Shown in pieces: positions 9,985 through 21,059 of a stretch of 64,000 nucleotides of DNA. The position numbers and the translations under genes are program-made. Source of the DNA: Dipteris shenzhenensis (lineage: Eukaryota; Polypodiophyta; Polypodiopsida; Gleicheniales); assembly GCA_047967505.1 (NCBI GenBank), contig CM106538.1; one strand, 5' to 3'. Numbering within the stretch: position 1 is the first letter of the stretch; every line of letters starts with the position of its first letter. Below the pieces are notes generated by a model. The model saw only the letters and a program-made list of their open reading frames with translations. It made no database searches and was not told where the DNA came from.

Positions 9985-12395
9985 TGACCAAAAATATAGT
10001 GTTGTCTAGACCAATCAGGTCTCCAAATAAACTGGTTGATCCAATGCTCAAAAGCACTCAGCCATAAAGAGGCATAAACAAGAATATATGTAGCCCAGTA
10101 ACCTACCAATGCCTAGCAATCCAAGTAAGAAATGCACTCAACCAAATGAGCAATGCCTGCTCAACCAATGGCAATAGGAGCCCAGCTCAACTATCCATAA
10201 ACATCAGTGCGGCATCCACCAATGCAAATCCATAATGCATCGAAATGGCATTTATTGCATCACCAATGCATCACCTCAAGTGTGCAATCCTTTGGCAACA
10301 AAATCAAGCATTCACCGCCTGCCAAATGTGCCAAAGTGACTTGCCAAAATGCCAATAATTCCCTTGGACTGAAGGGAGATCCCAATCACTTTTTGTAATT
10401 TACTGTTGTGCAAGAGAAATCACATCCACTTTGGGCAAGATAACATGCTATCCTTGTTTTTGAATGGTGATATCTTTTCACTGAAAGACTGGATGCCAAA
10501 GCTATAAACAGCAAAGTTGTAGCTGGTAGAAAGATCTACAACTTATCAATTGACTTCAAGAGCCAAATCCTTGTGGATTCTTAGATATTCTCACCTAAAA
10601 AATAGCTTCCTGCACATTGGTCACAAATAGACAGTATACTGTAACTTTTTATGGTTTTGCAGCGGCTGTAACTCCTGCAAATTATACCGGATCAACTTGC
10701 TTCCAAAAGCAAATTTGTAGTATGTTTTGTGAACTACAACTTTCCAGTTTGGCACAAAGTTCAATTCCACACCAGGAAAGAGATATTCAATCCTGAAAAT
10801 GACTGTTTTGTCATAAAAATAGCAACAGCAGCTTCCTTGTATGTTTGCTGCCCTTTACAGCACTCATCTGCTCTGGCAAAACAGCCCCAAAAATGGTCAA
10901 ATACATCCAGCAGATCACCCCGTATGTCAACTGCAACACCAGCAAAATGGCAAGTACAATGCCCACAGATCAGCAATAAAATAGCCCAAAAGCACTTGTA
11001 AAACAGCCCCGAAATGTGCTCCAAACAACTGCAAATCATTGACAATACATCCTCCTCAGCATTGAACCCCAAAATGTGCTCTAAACAACGGCAAATCATT
11101 GACAATACATCCTCCTCAGCTGTTCAATGAACTGACATTAACACCACCATACATGTAGGCGTAAAACTGTCAAAATGTCCATTGAATCACTGTCAAAATG
11201 ACCTCAAAGCATGCATCCACAGCCAACAATAAGTATCTGCAATGGCCTCTAACAAGAGAACTCCTAAACCATGAGTCTCAATGTCAGCCTACTGTCGCTC
11301 AGGGTGCCTAACTGTACCCCCGAGCCAAGCCAAACTGTCAAAATCTGACCAACTGTAACGGAATGTTCACAAGGACTAAGATGCACCAGAGTATGTCCGT
11401 ACAATGACCCAAATGCATGGGAAAACACGAGCTAGCAAAGCTCAATTGCAACCGAAAGAAGCTGCATAGTGCATAAGCACATATCCCACACAATGTCCAC
11501 AAGGCGTACTTCTGCAAAATGTCCCGCAAAGAGACCAAAATCAGCTAATGCTCAGCTCCAAGACCTCAAATGCAACCCCGGCTATCTCCCAAGCATACAA
11601 CTACATCAAACATGCAATCCACAGGCTCCCCAACAACTCATCTTCTCCAACAACCATTGTCAGCCCACATTCCAGCGGCGGCAGCTCAAAGCTAGTGAGG
11701 ACGACCAAAGTGGCTCCATAAGCCTCTCCATCGTCCCATCGAATCACAAAGGCTAAACAGCGGCTCTGCTCTACCAGCCTACTCCAAAGCGCCCTGCAAT
11801 AGAGGCCTCACGACCCTCAGTGACTCAAGCTTCACAAACAAAAAGCTCCAATGAGCCAACCCATCGAGCCACCGCGCCGAACAACAACTGGCTAACTGTC
11901 ACAACCGGCCAGCTCCCGCAAATCTCAATGCCACGGACTGCTCACCAGCCAGTAGCCTCAATGCTCACCCACAACCATGGGCTGCAAACACCGATGGAAG
12001 CATGCTTCAGCCACATCAAACGACCAGCACGTAAAGCTCTCGCTGCACGGCACTTCAACGACTGCTCTTTAGCTTGCCTCAATGACATTCAATGCCCCGC
12101 AGCTCTCTTCAACAAGGTCCACAGCCTCTCCCAATGGGACTGCAATAGCGGCTCCTTAGCAGTAGCAATTGAACGACAAACAATTCGCCTCCAAACACCT
12201 CATAGTAGTGCCAATTCAATGACACGGCAGCTCTACTCGGCTCATAGGTGCAACTGTCTACCTCACAGCTAACCTCACGGCCATAGCAGCACACTCGTAG
12301 CCAACAAATAGCTCCTTCCATGCCCATGCTCGGTGGCCATCAGCCTCCCGACAGCTCCATTGCCAAGCTCAGAGAGCTCCTCGTAGATCGAACGC
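9985..12395 (-). other. Long leader region of the copia element
   Basis: 2.4 kb between primer site and gag, far longer than a usual copia leader. No family is recognised on either strand. The plus-strand ORF at 11,820-12,272 (150 codons) is antisense to the element and compositionally biased, so I do not call it a gene. The stretch may hold captured or unrelated DNA carried by the element. Confidence 0.5.
11012..11122. repeat. 60-bp tandem duplication in the leader
   Basis: AATGTGCTCCAAACAACTGC (11,012) and AATGTGCTCTAAACAACGGC (11,072) begin two near-identical 60-bp units that share GACAATACATCCTCCTCAGC. Confidence 0.9.
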
Positions 12396-12400
12396 CGTGG

Positions 12401-12412
12401 GCTCTGATACCA
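12401..12412 (-). promoter_or_regulatory. tRNA primer-binding site
   Basis: On the minus strand TGGTATCAGAGC, the standard plant site complementary to initiator Met-tRNA, lies two bases inside the 5' LTR. Confidence 0.92.
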
Positions 12413-12414
12413 GT

Positions 12415-12560
12415 TGTGGGAGAGGAGAGCAGACACAAAGGGATAAGGAGACACCAAAAGTGGTGGAGTAAAAGCTACTCCAGCTTATTCCTCTATCATA
12501 TATATATGAGTATACATGGGCACTATACAGTAGGTGGGCACACTGCCCTTTACCCCAACA
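12415..12560 (-). repeat. 5' LTR of the 4.6-kb copia element
   Basis: Partner of the LTR at 7,936-8,081, of equal length with three differences. It is followed by the CTTCC target duplication. Confidence 0.92.
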
Positions 12561-12565
12561 CTTCC

Positions 12566-12945
12566 CACCCATAATTTAAACAAGCAGGAATATGCATGCA
12601 ATTTTGGTTTGTACTTTATTCCTACCTTACTCAATTAAAGCATCTTATATTTCTCATAGGACACATGAGCAACTGTTGTGCTTCAAGACACATGGATATG
12701 TATGCATGCATATGCATGAATACTAGCAAACTACCTGTAACTAAACATTCCTGCAGCTGCATTCTATGTATGGATACACACGTCATAATACTTGAATTGA
12801 TGCATCGATGCTTTTCAAGGTCTAAGGATAAGGACCTTTGATAGGTCAGCACTGACTCCTAATAGATCACATTTATATTCTAGTATACAATTTGTAATTT
12901 ATGCTTGTATCATCAAAAGTGTGTGTGTGTGTGTGTAGACTGGCA
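12566..12945. other. Intergenic or intronic, with a (GT)n tract
   Basis: No coding signal. I looked here for the UBA domain that should follow the ubiquilin exon and did not find it. A (GT)9-10 microsatellite lies at about 12,919-12,937. Confidence 0.5.
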
Positions 12946-12951
12946 ACTTAC

Positions 12952-13525
12952 AAGTAGGGTTCCATGGATTTGGAAGCGGAGCAATGTTTGGTGCTACAGC
13001 CCCCGAGCCTGTGGTGTTGTTTGCTACACTAGTACTAGGTGTCTGAGTTTGAGCTTTTGTCCAAGACCCTGTGCTCCCAATAGAGCTGCAAAGGGGTTTG
13101 ATGCCAAGTCATTTCCACCATCAGCTCCAACTATAGCTGCATTAAGGAAAGGTTCTTCCACTGTCTCATACATGCGCCTGAGCATGTTGAATTCTTCAGG
13201 AGAAGCTTCAATGTTACTCATAGCATGATCTGTGTTCCTCATCATTTCTCGCGTGAGCTCAGGGTTCCTAGCTGCATCAAGTGTTTGTCACAATGTAGCC
13301 CGATCATTCAGAATGTGACCCAAATCCAGATTTATGTCGATGATGTCCCTCATTTGTGGATTGCTCATGATCAAATTATGCATAAGATTAGGATTGTTCA
13401 TGAGGCATTGGACTGCTAGCATATTCATCATTTCACGTAGAAGATTGGGATTTTACATTTTGCATCAATTGTTGGGCTTGTTGTTCAGTATTTTTCCAAT
13501 CTAAGTTTTCAACAAAGGCCACATC
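12952..13525 (-). pseudogene. DSK2: Ubiquilin/DSK2-type ubiquitin shuttle factor, pseudogene fragment
   Basis: The minus strand encodes the STI1-type central part of plant DSK2. It holds [12 protein letters not shown], then [60 protein letters not shown] and [12 protein letters not shown]. In another frame the tail VAPNIAPLPNPWNPT follows, ending at a donor-like GTAAGT (12,951-12,946). DSK2 proteins carry ubiquitinated cargo to the proteasome. Only the middle is present: no N-terminal ubiquitin-like domain and no C-terminal UBA domain were found. There is an in-frame TGA at 13,288-13,290, a frameshift after the LLGAQG segment and another near 13,455. This is a decayed partial copy, probably of one exon with its donor site retained. 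Confidence 0.88.
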
Positions 13526-13985
13526 TCTCAGTATGAAAATTTTTAGAGAGGATATTCCTTGCTTTAATCCCAAGATTTGATGCCAAGTGAACCAGTAGGT
13601 TATATTATTTTGCCTTGTTGTAGAGTCCAGTAGTGGACAAGGATCCCGCTATCCCTTGCGATCTCAACAGAGATTGCCGGAGACTACAATGTTAGAAGGT
13701 CCAGAGATCACCTCTGGAGCAGTGCTTACATCTCAGATATCTTCCTTGGAGAGGATCAGTGAGGAAGATGTGCCCAATCCTTCTGTAGTAGAAATATATA
13801 AGGCATCTGAAAAAATGAATGGACCAGCAAAGAGTAGCGGTGCAACACATGAGCTTCAAGGTAAAGGTTATGAAATTGTTCAAAATGGTAAAAAATTATT
13901 TATGATATCACATTGATCATGTGATGATATTGGGTATTGACATTGATCATTGAATGATTTTCTAAAATTTGACATTTGCTTGAAG

Positions 13986-14425
13986 GTAAAGAGGCAGGAG
14001 ATATCCGTCTTCCTAGAGATCTAAGTAACCGATATGGAAAGAGCATTAAGGTGCACTTGTTACAGGAGGTCATGGACACACTCGTTGTCAAGAAAGATAT
14101 AGAGGTGCCTCTGATATCCTTGTGCAGACATGTCATAAACAAGGCCATCAGGACAGTGGGAGACAACATAGTTATCTTGGTAGAGATATTTGACTAGCAG
14201 GGGTACATTGATAGCAGGGGTGACTTCTTGGTGTCACTTGGGATCCAGGTGAGCCGGAGCTGACTTGGATAGTTGAGGATTCAGGCCCAACGTGGGAATT
14301 GGTAAACCATGAATTTGAGAATGAATTGGATAAGAGACCAGATTGGGTCAAGCTAAAGGGAAAGAAATTTTTGGTTTGGGATGGAAACCATTGACTCAAG
14401 GCATGGTTAGGGAGGATAAACATAG
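13986..14425 (+). pseudogene. ParB-like nuclease-type segment of the relic
   Basis: First frame: AGDIRLPRDLSNRYGKSIKV, then VMDTLVVKKDIEVPLI, as in the ParB N-terminal pattern where a rule-like 'positions, then alternatives' segment precedes the active site. Second frame: ELTWIVEDSGPTWELVNHEF, KLKGKKFLVWDGNH, stop, LKAWLGRIN. DGNHRxxAW is the ParB/Srx-type signature, and the stop (TGA) sits where Arg (CGA) is expected. A frameshift near 14,250 separates the two frames and an in-frame TAG lies near 14,197. The block ends at AG|GTATG (14,425). Confidence 0.5.
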
Positions 14426-16639
14426 GTATGTTCTTTTGCATTTAGTGTATGTAAATTTTATTTATAGCATGTGTTTTTTTTTTCCCTTTTAAATATTGAG
14501 TGAACTTGCTTTACAGTGTATTCAAATATGATGGATCGGCACATTCGAGTTTGGTGCAAGTTCTTGCAGTTCGAGCGTACATAGGAGGGTGAGGTGTTGT
14601 TAGCACTAGCCGAGGTCAATAGGTATGAATCCACTATCATGCTTACTGTTATGTTTTGAATTTCTAGTTTTTTGGTGTCTTAAAATGGTCGTCTAACAAA
14701 TTGCATGTCCATGTGTAGGCTTGCATGTGTACATGTCTCGCACACTATTGCACATGACATATTAATGATGTAGAAATTTGGCACTGCAAACAAAGAGACA
14801 CTCATGCACTATTTTGCAGCGGAGGACAAAAGATTGGTTGAGGGTATGTTGTTGAAGGAGAGGAGTGGCCCCTTAAAGGCATGGTACAACTTGCTCATGT
14901 CTATACTTGGACAGTTTGTTTTTAGGGTGAGTGCCTTAAAGATGTTGGTTGATTACTTGGTAATGGTTTCTAGATTATGTTATGTCAAAAAAGTTGTGGT
15001 TCTTTTTTTCATAGGATGAGTACCAAAAGAAGTACCGGGAAGAGATGGACAAAACGGACACTTCAACCCTTTCACTGGAGGAGTGTGAGAAGGTACAAGG
15101 CAAGGCATTGTAGAAGGCAGAGGAGAAGGTGAGGAGTAGAGGATATCTTTTGCAATCGATTGCCAATCCAACGAATGGTGAGGGATTTTTTAGCATTTGG
15201 TTCTCCATAAACTGGGAGCAGAAAGGAAAGATCGTAACAGAGGACAAGCTTATCATGCTTGGTGCATCGAAACTATCTGCAGAGAGGTTTCTCTTCCATC
15301 TCTTTTGTTTATTTCTTTGTGTTGAATGCTTCAAGTTGTTGGAAGACGGGTTTGATTAATGGATTTTCTAATGGCAAGAAAAAAGAGGTCTTGAGAGTGC
15401 TTGCAGTAGATACAAACGTGCAGATGGAGCTAGGCATGCCACATGACAATAAGGAGTGGAGGAGATACATTGCAAGGGAGACATATTGGTCTCAAATTAT
15501 TGAAAAGGCATGCGAGATGATAGGATAGATGAATGTGCTATTTGATGGTCTAGGCATTCAGTTCCCTGGCGATGCAGTGAAGCATTTTAGAGCATGCTGG
15601 CATATTCACTTCTAGAATACGTTTCTGGACTTAGTAGGTGAGAAATTTTGGTTTTGGGAAATCTTTTGTGCAATCAAATATTTGAAATCATGCCAGAACA
15701 TTCTCTCATTAAATGCATGTCAATAACATACCAGGTGATATGAAGAGCTCACTAGATGCAGAGAAGAAGCCGCAAATGGCTATGTCCGTGCGGTGCCTAG
15801 TGTACATGTAATTAATGTTGGATGCTCTAGTCCATACCAAAATTCACATAATAGACTATGATGATGGATTAATAGTTACGTGAATGGCTTGCAGGTGGTT
15901 TTTTAAGTTGGTGGGAGAGTGTGCTCTAAATGAGATGCTAGTGGCGTGCCATGATTGGTTGATAATGAAAGGGCCACTATGCATGTTTCCTGACACATGC
16001 TTGCAGTGCCCTGGTGGATTGTCAGAGTGGGAGATGCAGAGATGCCCCTGGTGGTTGGATTATCCTCTCAACAAGGTTCCCAAATCAGAGAAGGAGCTAT
16101 GCAAAGGTAAATAAGTGTTCCTCTCAGTTCATTGCTTGAGTGTGTCATTCATATTTCAAGGAATGCATTGGAATGAACATCGTTTTTATGCATGGTTTAG
16201 AATTTGTCATGTGGAGGCAAGCACCAGGCAAGAGGACAAGGGACATTGGTTCCACTGCCAAGGAGCTACGTACCAAGAGAAGGAATAATGGGAGAGCATC
16301 GCAAGCAAGCAGAGTGTTGCAATTTGGTACTCTTGTTGAAGGAAGGGGTAGTCAAGAAGATGAGGGGGACAACAGATCTGATGACACGGAATCAGAGAGG
16401 GGAGATGGTAAGGGAACAAAGGTGCCTCCAATATTATGTCCGTAGATGGCATTGCAAGTACTTGATTTTTTCTACTAGCTATAGAGGAGGCTGTATATCA
16501 TAGGCTAGTGAGAGTTAACTGGTTGGATGTGCAGTTATCACTAGTGTATGGAAAGTGGCACCATTATGTATTCAATAGTTTGCAGGTGTATTTTAATCAA
16601 AATGGTATGAATATGATTATTGATGTGAATGTCTCTATT

Positions 16640-17560
16640 CTTCAGGTCTCATGTGAAAGTAAGGAATTTTCTTAAGTTGCTGACCCCTCCATCAATCACA
16701 ATTGAAGAGAAAGAAACAAAGGGAGAACAAAGGTAGCTACAAGCATGATGTGGGCAGACTTTCCTACATCACCTCTGGTTGAGCGCATCTCCGAAAAGGA
16801 GATTCTAGAGTGGAACTGGTTAAATATGGGTCTTGTGGAGGCTATTCCAGCATTTGCAAACCATATAATCAAAGATGGGGGGTGGCTCATCCAGTATTTG
16901 CTTGTCATAACATATGTGTTGTGTTCAGTTGGGGGCAATGTATAATGGATTTGAGCTAGTTCACATGCTGATCGTATACCTTGACTGTAGCTACATGCAA
17001 AAGAATCCAAAGGATATGGTATGTGAAATCTCATTTAAATGGTAGTACAGTTTGAAATATGTTTATGCACAAATTTGCAAAAGTTTGACTTGTTTAAGTT
17101 TTCTGGTTACAGATGACCTAGCTAGTCTTGGGTATGTGGCAGTGCCATGGATGCAAGATCCCTATGTACTACAATAACGCCTTAACAGAGAAGAGCCTTG
17201 GCAATGACATATGTGTTAGCCAGTCAAAGTGGATAAGGGAGACAAAAGTCCACACCTTCAAAGGCACACAAGAGGGACGTAATTTCGTGCGAGGTGGTGC
17301 AGAGAGACAACTTGGATTGAGCAGGTGATTCTCATTTGCTGGTTCTTTTTTTAGTCTTTGTGTATGGTTGGTTTGTTAACAATTGAGGATCTTGTTTATA
17401 GGTTTCTCTTGCACACATTCACGTAGGAGGGGGATGTCGTTGTAGATGCATTTGTAGGCATGGGGAACATGGCACGTGCATGTGCGGAGCTAGGTAGACA
17501 TTGTGTCTCTTGAGAAAGATGATGACGTGGTGATTGTTTAGTTGAAGCCCTTACAGTGCA
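16640..17560 (+). pseudogene. DNA methyltransferase (beta-type) segment of the relic
   Basis: From about 16,748 the strand reads MMWADFPTSPLVERISEKEI, a motif IV-like D-x-P-T stretch with F in place of the usual second-position P. It is followed by FANHIIKDGGWLIQY, the usual strand after motif IV. From about 17,430 it reads VVVDAFVGMGNMARACAELG, then RHCV and, one frame over, LEKDDDVV. That is a clear motif I with the acidic loop (FxGxG, GR, xEKD). Substrate and specificity cannot be read. The frameshift inside motif I and several stops make it inactive. Confidence 0.7.
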
Positions 17561-17707
17561 GGCATCCAGATGCCAAGAGAGGGGAATGATATTTTCCTAT
17601 TTTGTGATGACAATATACATTTTGTGCTCCAGGGCTTTGAACAGATGTTTATGTATTTGAACTTATATTTGTTGAAATCTTATGGACCATTGCTTTGAAC
17701 AGATGTT

Positions 17708-18100
17708 TCATTTTATCTCTATGGTTTGTGTTTTTCACTGTTTGCTAAATCCATTAGGAAAAAGAGAGTAGATATCAATTTTTGAACATAGATATCAGAT
17801 GATGTGTGAGGAATAGAGTAATGAAGTGAACTAGGAAGTTGTAGACTATTGAATGAGCTATGACTTTGTTTTTGTAATCATGTCAATCGGAGACCTAGAG
17901 AGAGAGAGATACATTTCATTTTATCTCTATGGTTTGTGTTTTTCACCATTTGTTTCATTCCATTAGGAAAAAGAGAGTAGATATCAATTTTTAAACATAG
18001 ATATCAGATGATGTGTGAGGAATCATGATATGTGAAGTGAACTAGGAAGTTATAGACCATTGAATGAGCTATGACTTCATTTTTGCAATCATGCCAATCC
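17708..18100. repeat. ~211-bp tandem duplication
   Basis: CATTTTATCTCTATGGTTTG at about 17,709 and 17,919 starts two copies. Both continue through CCATTAGGAAAAAGAGAGTA, ATAGATATCAGATGATGTGT and GAACTAGGAAGTT. The second ends near CAATCATGCCAATCC. Confidence 0.85.
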
Positions 18101-18409
18101 GCTCGCCTAAACTATGGCCGCTTGCCTGTGTCCGCTCACCTAAAAATTTTACCCCTCATCTAGTAAGAGCTATTAAGTTCTAGATGCAGTTCTAGATGCA
18201 ACCTGTGCCACAATGAAAGAAGGGCAAGAGTGTCTTAAAATTGGATTTAGACACGCATGAGCACATCTTGGGGTGTCTTGAAGTGGTGGACGAGGACAAC
18301 TGAGATAGTACTAAGAAAATGTATGTAGTCTCATTGCAAGGAAACAATATGTCAACTTGTCCTACAAAATGGAATTTGTATTTGAGATTGCTTATTTTTA
18401 GTATTGTTT

Positions 18410-19290
18410 TTTTAAATCCTATGCTAGTTTTTAGTATATCCCAACAACCATCGCACTGGTTTTCCATAACGAATCCACACATCCTGCAAATCCATTCATC
18501 TTGTAATGATAGAAGCAAACCACCACACTGGTGATTGTTAATATCCTAGTGCAAACTAACCACCGTGCTAGCGATAACTTATCCTGCACTACTACCGTGC
18601 TATCCCTTCACTACTACCATGCTATCCTAAAATTTGTTGCACATTGCTATACTAAAACAGTGCCCTTTAGACTATTTATCATTTCATTAACTGTTAGATT
18701 TCATCCCATGCTTGTTTTTAGTATATCCCAACAACCACCGCGCTGGTTTCCCATAACAAATCCACACATCCTACAAATCCATTCATCTTGTAATAATAAA
18801 AGCAAATCATCATGTTGGTGGTTATTAATATCTTAATGCAACCAACCACTGCACTAGCCCTAGCTTATTCTGCACTAATCATGTACTAGACTACCATCCT
18901 ATCCCTACACTACTGCCACGCTATCCTTAAAAATTTTGCATAGCGCTATACTAAATCAGTGCCCTTTAGACTCTTAATTGTTTCGTTAATTGCCATCAGA
19001 TTTTATCCCATTGTGGTTTTTAGTATATCATAACAACCACTGCACTAGTTTCCTATATCAAATCCACACATCCTACAAATCCATTCATCTTGTAATTATA
19101 GAAGCAAACCACTGCGCTGATGGTTGTTGATATCCTAGTGTAACCAACCACCACATTGGTGATAACTTATCCTACATTACTACCGTGCTATCCTACACTA
19201 CTGTCATGCTATCCTAAAATTGGTTGCATAGTGCTAGTGCCCTTTAGACTGTTTATCGTTAACCATTAGATTTCAACCATTGAGCTACTT
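18410..19290 (+). repeat. Three direct copies of a ~290-300-bp repeat
   Basis: GTATATCCCAACAACC or its variant starts units at 18,434, 18,721 and 19,023. Each unit contains ACCACCGCGCTGGTTTCCCA, CACACATCCTACAAATCCAT, a run of ACTACCGTGCTATCC and CTATACTAAAACAGT. It then has a small hairpin (AAACAGT...CCTTTAGACTGTTT) and the spacer ATTTCATCCCATGCTT. No coding potential is convincing. Confidence 0.85.
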
Positions 19291-19369
19291 AAAACATTTA
19301 AGTACTAACATGGAAGCATGTCGATACAAAATTAGGTATTACAAGCACCATGAGAAAGTCCATAAGTCC

Positions 19370-19790
19370 AGTGGTTGTTGGGATATACTAAAAACAAGGA
19401 TATGATGAAATCTGACGATTAACGAAAAAATAAACAGTCTAAAGGAGACTGTTTTAGTATAGCACTGTGCAACAAATGTTAGGATAGCATGGTAGTATTG
19501 TATGAATAGCACGGTAGTAGTGCAGGATCAGTTATCGTGTGCATGGTGATTGGTTGCTACTAGTATATTAACAGCCACCAGCATGGTGGTTTTCTTCTAT
19601 TATCACAAGATGAATGGATTTGTAGGATGTGTGGATTTGTCATGGGAAACCAGTGCGGTGGTTGTGGAGATATACTAAAAACAAGCATGGGATTTACCAT
19701 TTGGGATTTACAAATACAATTTAATAAAACCAGCACGATGGTTGTTTGGGATATACTAAAAAGAAGCATAGTCTCAAATACAAATTCCAT
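19370..19790 (-). repeat. Inverted copies of the ~290-bp repeat
   Basis: Reverse-complement units begin with GTTGGGATATACTAAAAACA, then AGTATAGCACTGTGCAACAA, GATAGCAC, a CACGGTAGTAGTGCAGGAT stretch, AACAGCCACCAGCATGGTGG and GGGAAACCAGTGCGGTGGTT. With 18,410-19,290 they form a large imperfect inverted repeat. Confidence 0.85.
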
Positions 19791-19859
19791 TTTGTAGGAC
19801 AAGTGCATCTGGAACTTAATAGCTCTTACTATAGATGAGAGTACACACATGTTGGTGGA

Positions 19860-20930
19860 CTCTTATGTAGCAGTTAAAATTGTGGCCTCTCTTGTATGTT
19901 TTTTTGTACCAAAAAGCTCCGACTACTACATCCCACTTCTCATACATTGTTCCCCAATTATCCTTAAATGTTTCCTCAACCTTGTGCTTAGGTTTTGTGC
20001 ACTATAATAGAAAGTATGGGTCATCTTCCTCGTTCTCTTGAGATGCTATGATAACTGCAAAGTTATCCCCCTCCTCTAGACAATCAGTGAGGTCATTGAA
20101 ACTCTGCCCAAACTGTGGGGACTCATTTATCTGTCCATTGTTTGTCACTCCATTTGAACGTAGAGGGAAAACTTGAACTCACTCCCATGTCTTCAGAGCT
20201 GCAATGTTCTCACAATCGTCATTGATCACCTATGATGCATGCACTACAGAAACAAGAAAGTTTTCTTGTTTTAATCAGTTGGTTGTTTGAAAAGCCCCAT
20301 ACGTTGTGCAGACCATGAACTCCTTTAATTTTCTTGCAATCGTGGCGGCTTCTCCTTTGCACTTCATCCACTTTCACTCATGGAACACTCTGTGTACTAC
20401 AGTATTCTTAAGGCTTTGTTTACTGTATGTTGAATGAGTGCCTATGAAGAGGTTGGTTGTAAGCCATGTTAGAGCATCATGGGCATCATTGAGTTTTTCT
20501 TGAGGGCATGCTAATTGGTGTTTAAATAGAGCTTGCTTAATAACAGCACCGCATCCAACATGTTCACCCTTGCTAATGCTAGACTCAAAGAAATTGCACA
20601 TCATGTCTAGACCGCCGGTCAGGATTTGAACCTTGAGACAGAGTAGAATCGACGGGCTGATTTAAATTGAGAGGCAGCACCATCTGGCCACACCCAATGT
20701 TATTTTATGTTTTTTGCATGGGGATTTTCGTTTTTCAACCATTCCCAATGCAGTAGAAAAGCATGCTGCACAAATAAGGTGTCATGTTCCCTATCATAAA
20801 AAATGTAGAAATTGTATGTGCATTGCACTGACCTAGACTCAAAGCTCAAAATGTCCTCTTCCCAATGGTCAAAGCATGTTGGCTTACAATGCTCAAAGCT
20901 CCTCTACCCAATTGAAATGTCTAGATTCTG
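19860..20930 (-). pseudogene. DDE-like transposase remnant, copy 1
   Basis: Minus-strand frames carry WVWPDGAASQFKSARRFYSV (about 20,640-20,705), SISKGEHVGCGAVIKQALFK (ORF 20,374-20,604) and, near 20,020-20,080, EEGDNFAVIIASQENEEDDP. The same order (DGAASQFK, GEHxG..VxK, GDxFAV...ENEE) is found in copy 2 at 42,890-44,660. The DGAASQFK and GKxxxDG-VKR units recall a transposase type spread in plants and invertebrates. I cannot name the superfamily. At least three stops or frameshifts break it. Confidence 0.6.
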
Positions 20931-21059
20931 ATCCATAAACCTTAGATACAACTCCGTCGGCTGACCCAACATGTGGGAACAACAGAACACTGAGCCTCCT
21001 TTTTGCTATTACTAAAAGAAGACAAAACACAGTCTAATTAAAGTATATAATGAAGCAAA

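Larger units (their letters stand above)
7936..12560 (-). mobile_element. Complete non-autonomous Ty1/copia-like LTR retrotransposon (4.6 kb)
   Basis: Two 146-bp LTRs (7,936-8,081 and 12,415-12,560) differ at three positions. The target duplication is perfect, CTTCC at 7,931-7,935 and 12,561-12,565. The tRNA primer site lies inside the right LTR and a purine tract inside the left, so the element reads on the minus strand. From its 5' end it holds a 2.4-kb leader without a recognised ORF, a gag remnant (9,480-9,980) and an RT/RNase H remnant (8,170-9,200). No integrase, protease or YVDD was found. The nearly identical LTRs with a ruined interior imply that it was mobilised in trans after its genes had decayed. 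Confidence 0.92.
13656..17590 (+). pseudogene. Multi-exon relic: ParB-like segment plus beta-type DNA methyltransferase
   Basis: A run of about a dozen exon-like blocks on the plus strand, many bounded by plausible AG and GT sites (e.g. 14,517-14,622, 14,719-14,926 and 15,015-15,287). Early blocks encode a ParB-like DGNH motif. Middle blocks encode long open stretches (SIWFSINWEQKGKIVTEDK; KEWRRYIARETYWSQIIEKA; GGLSEWEMQRCPWWLDYPLN) with no family I recognise. The last blocks encode methyltransferase motifs. Motif order (IV-like before I) fits beta-class amino-methyltransferases. Stops occur in most blocks, several explicable as CGA to TGA or CAG to TAG, and there are frameshifts near 14,255 and 17,515. 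ParB-methyltransferase fusions are known in prokaryotes and phages; whether this one sat on a mobile element is inference. Confidence 0.6.

Noticed and set aside
11820-12272. 150-codon plus-strand ORF in the copia leader
   Set aside because: It is antisense to a clearly minus-oriented element, has biased composition and no recognisable motif.
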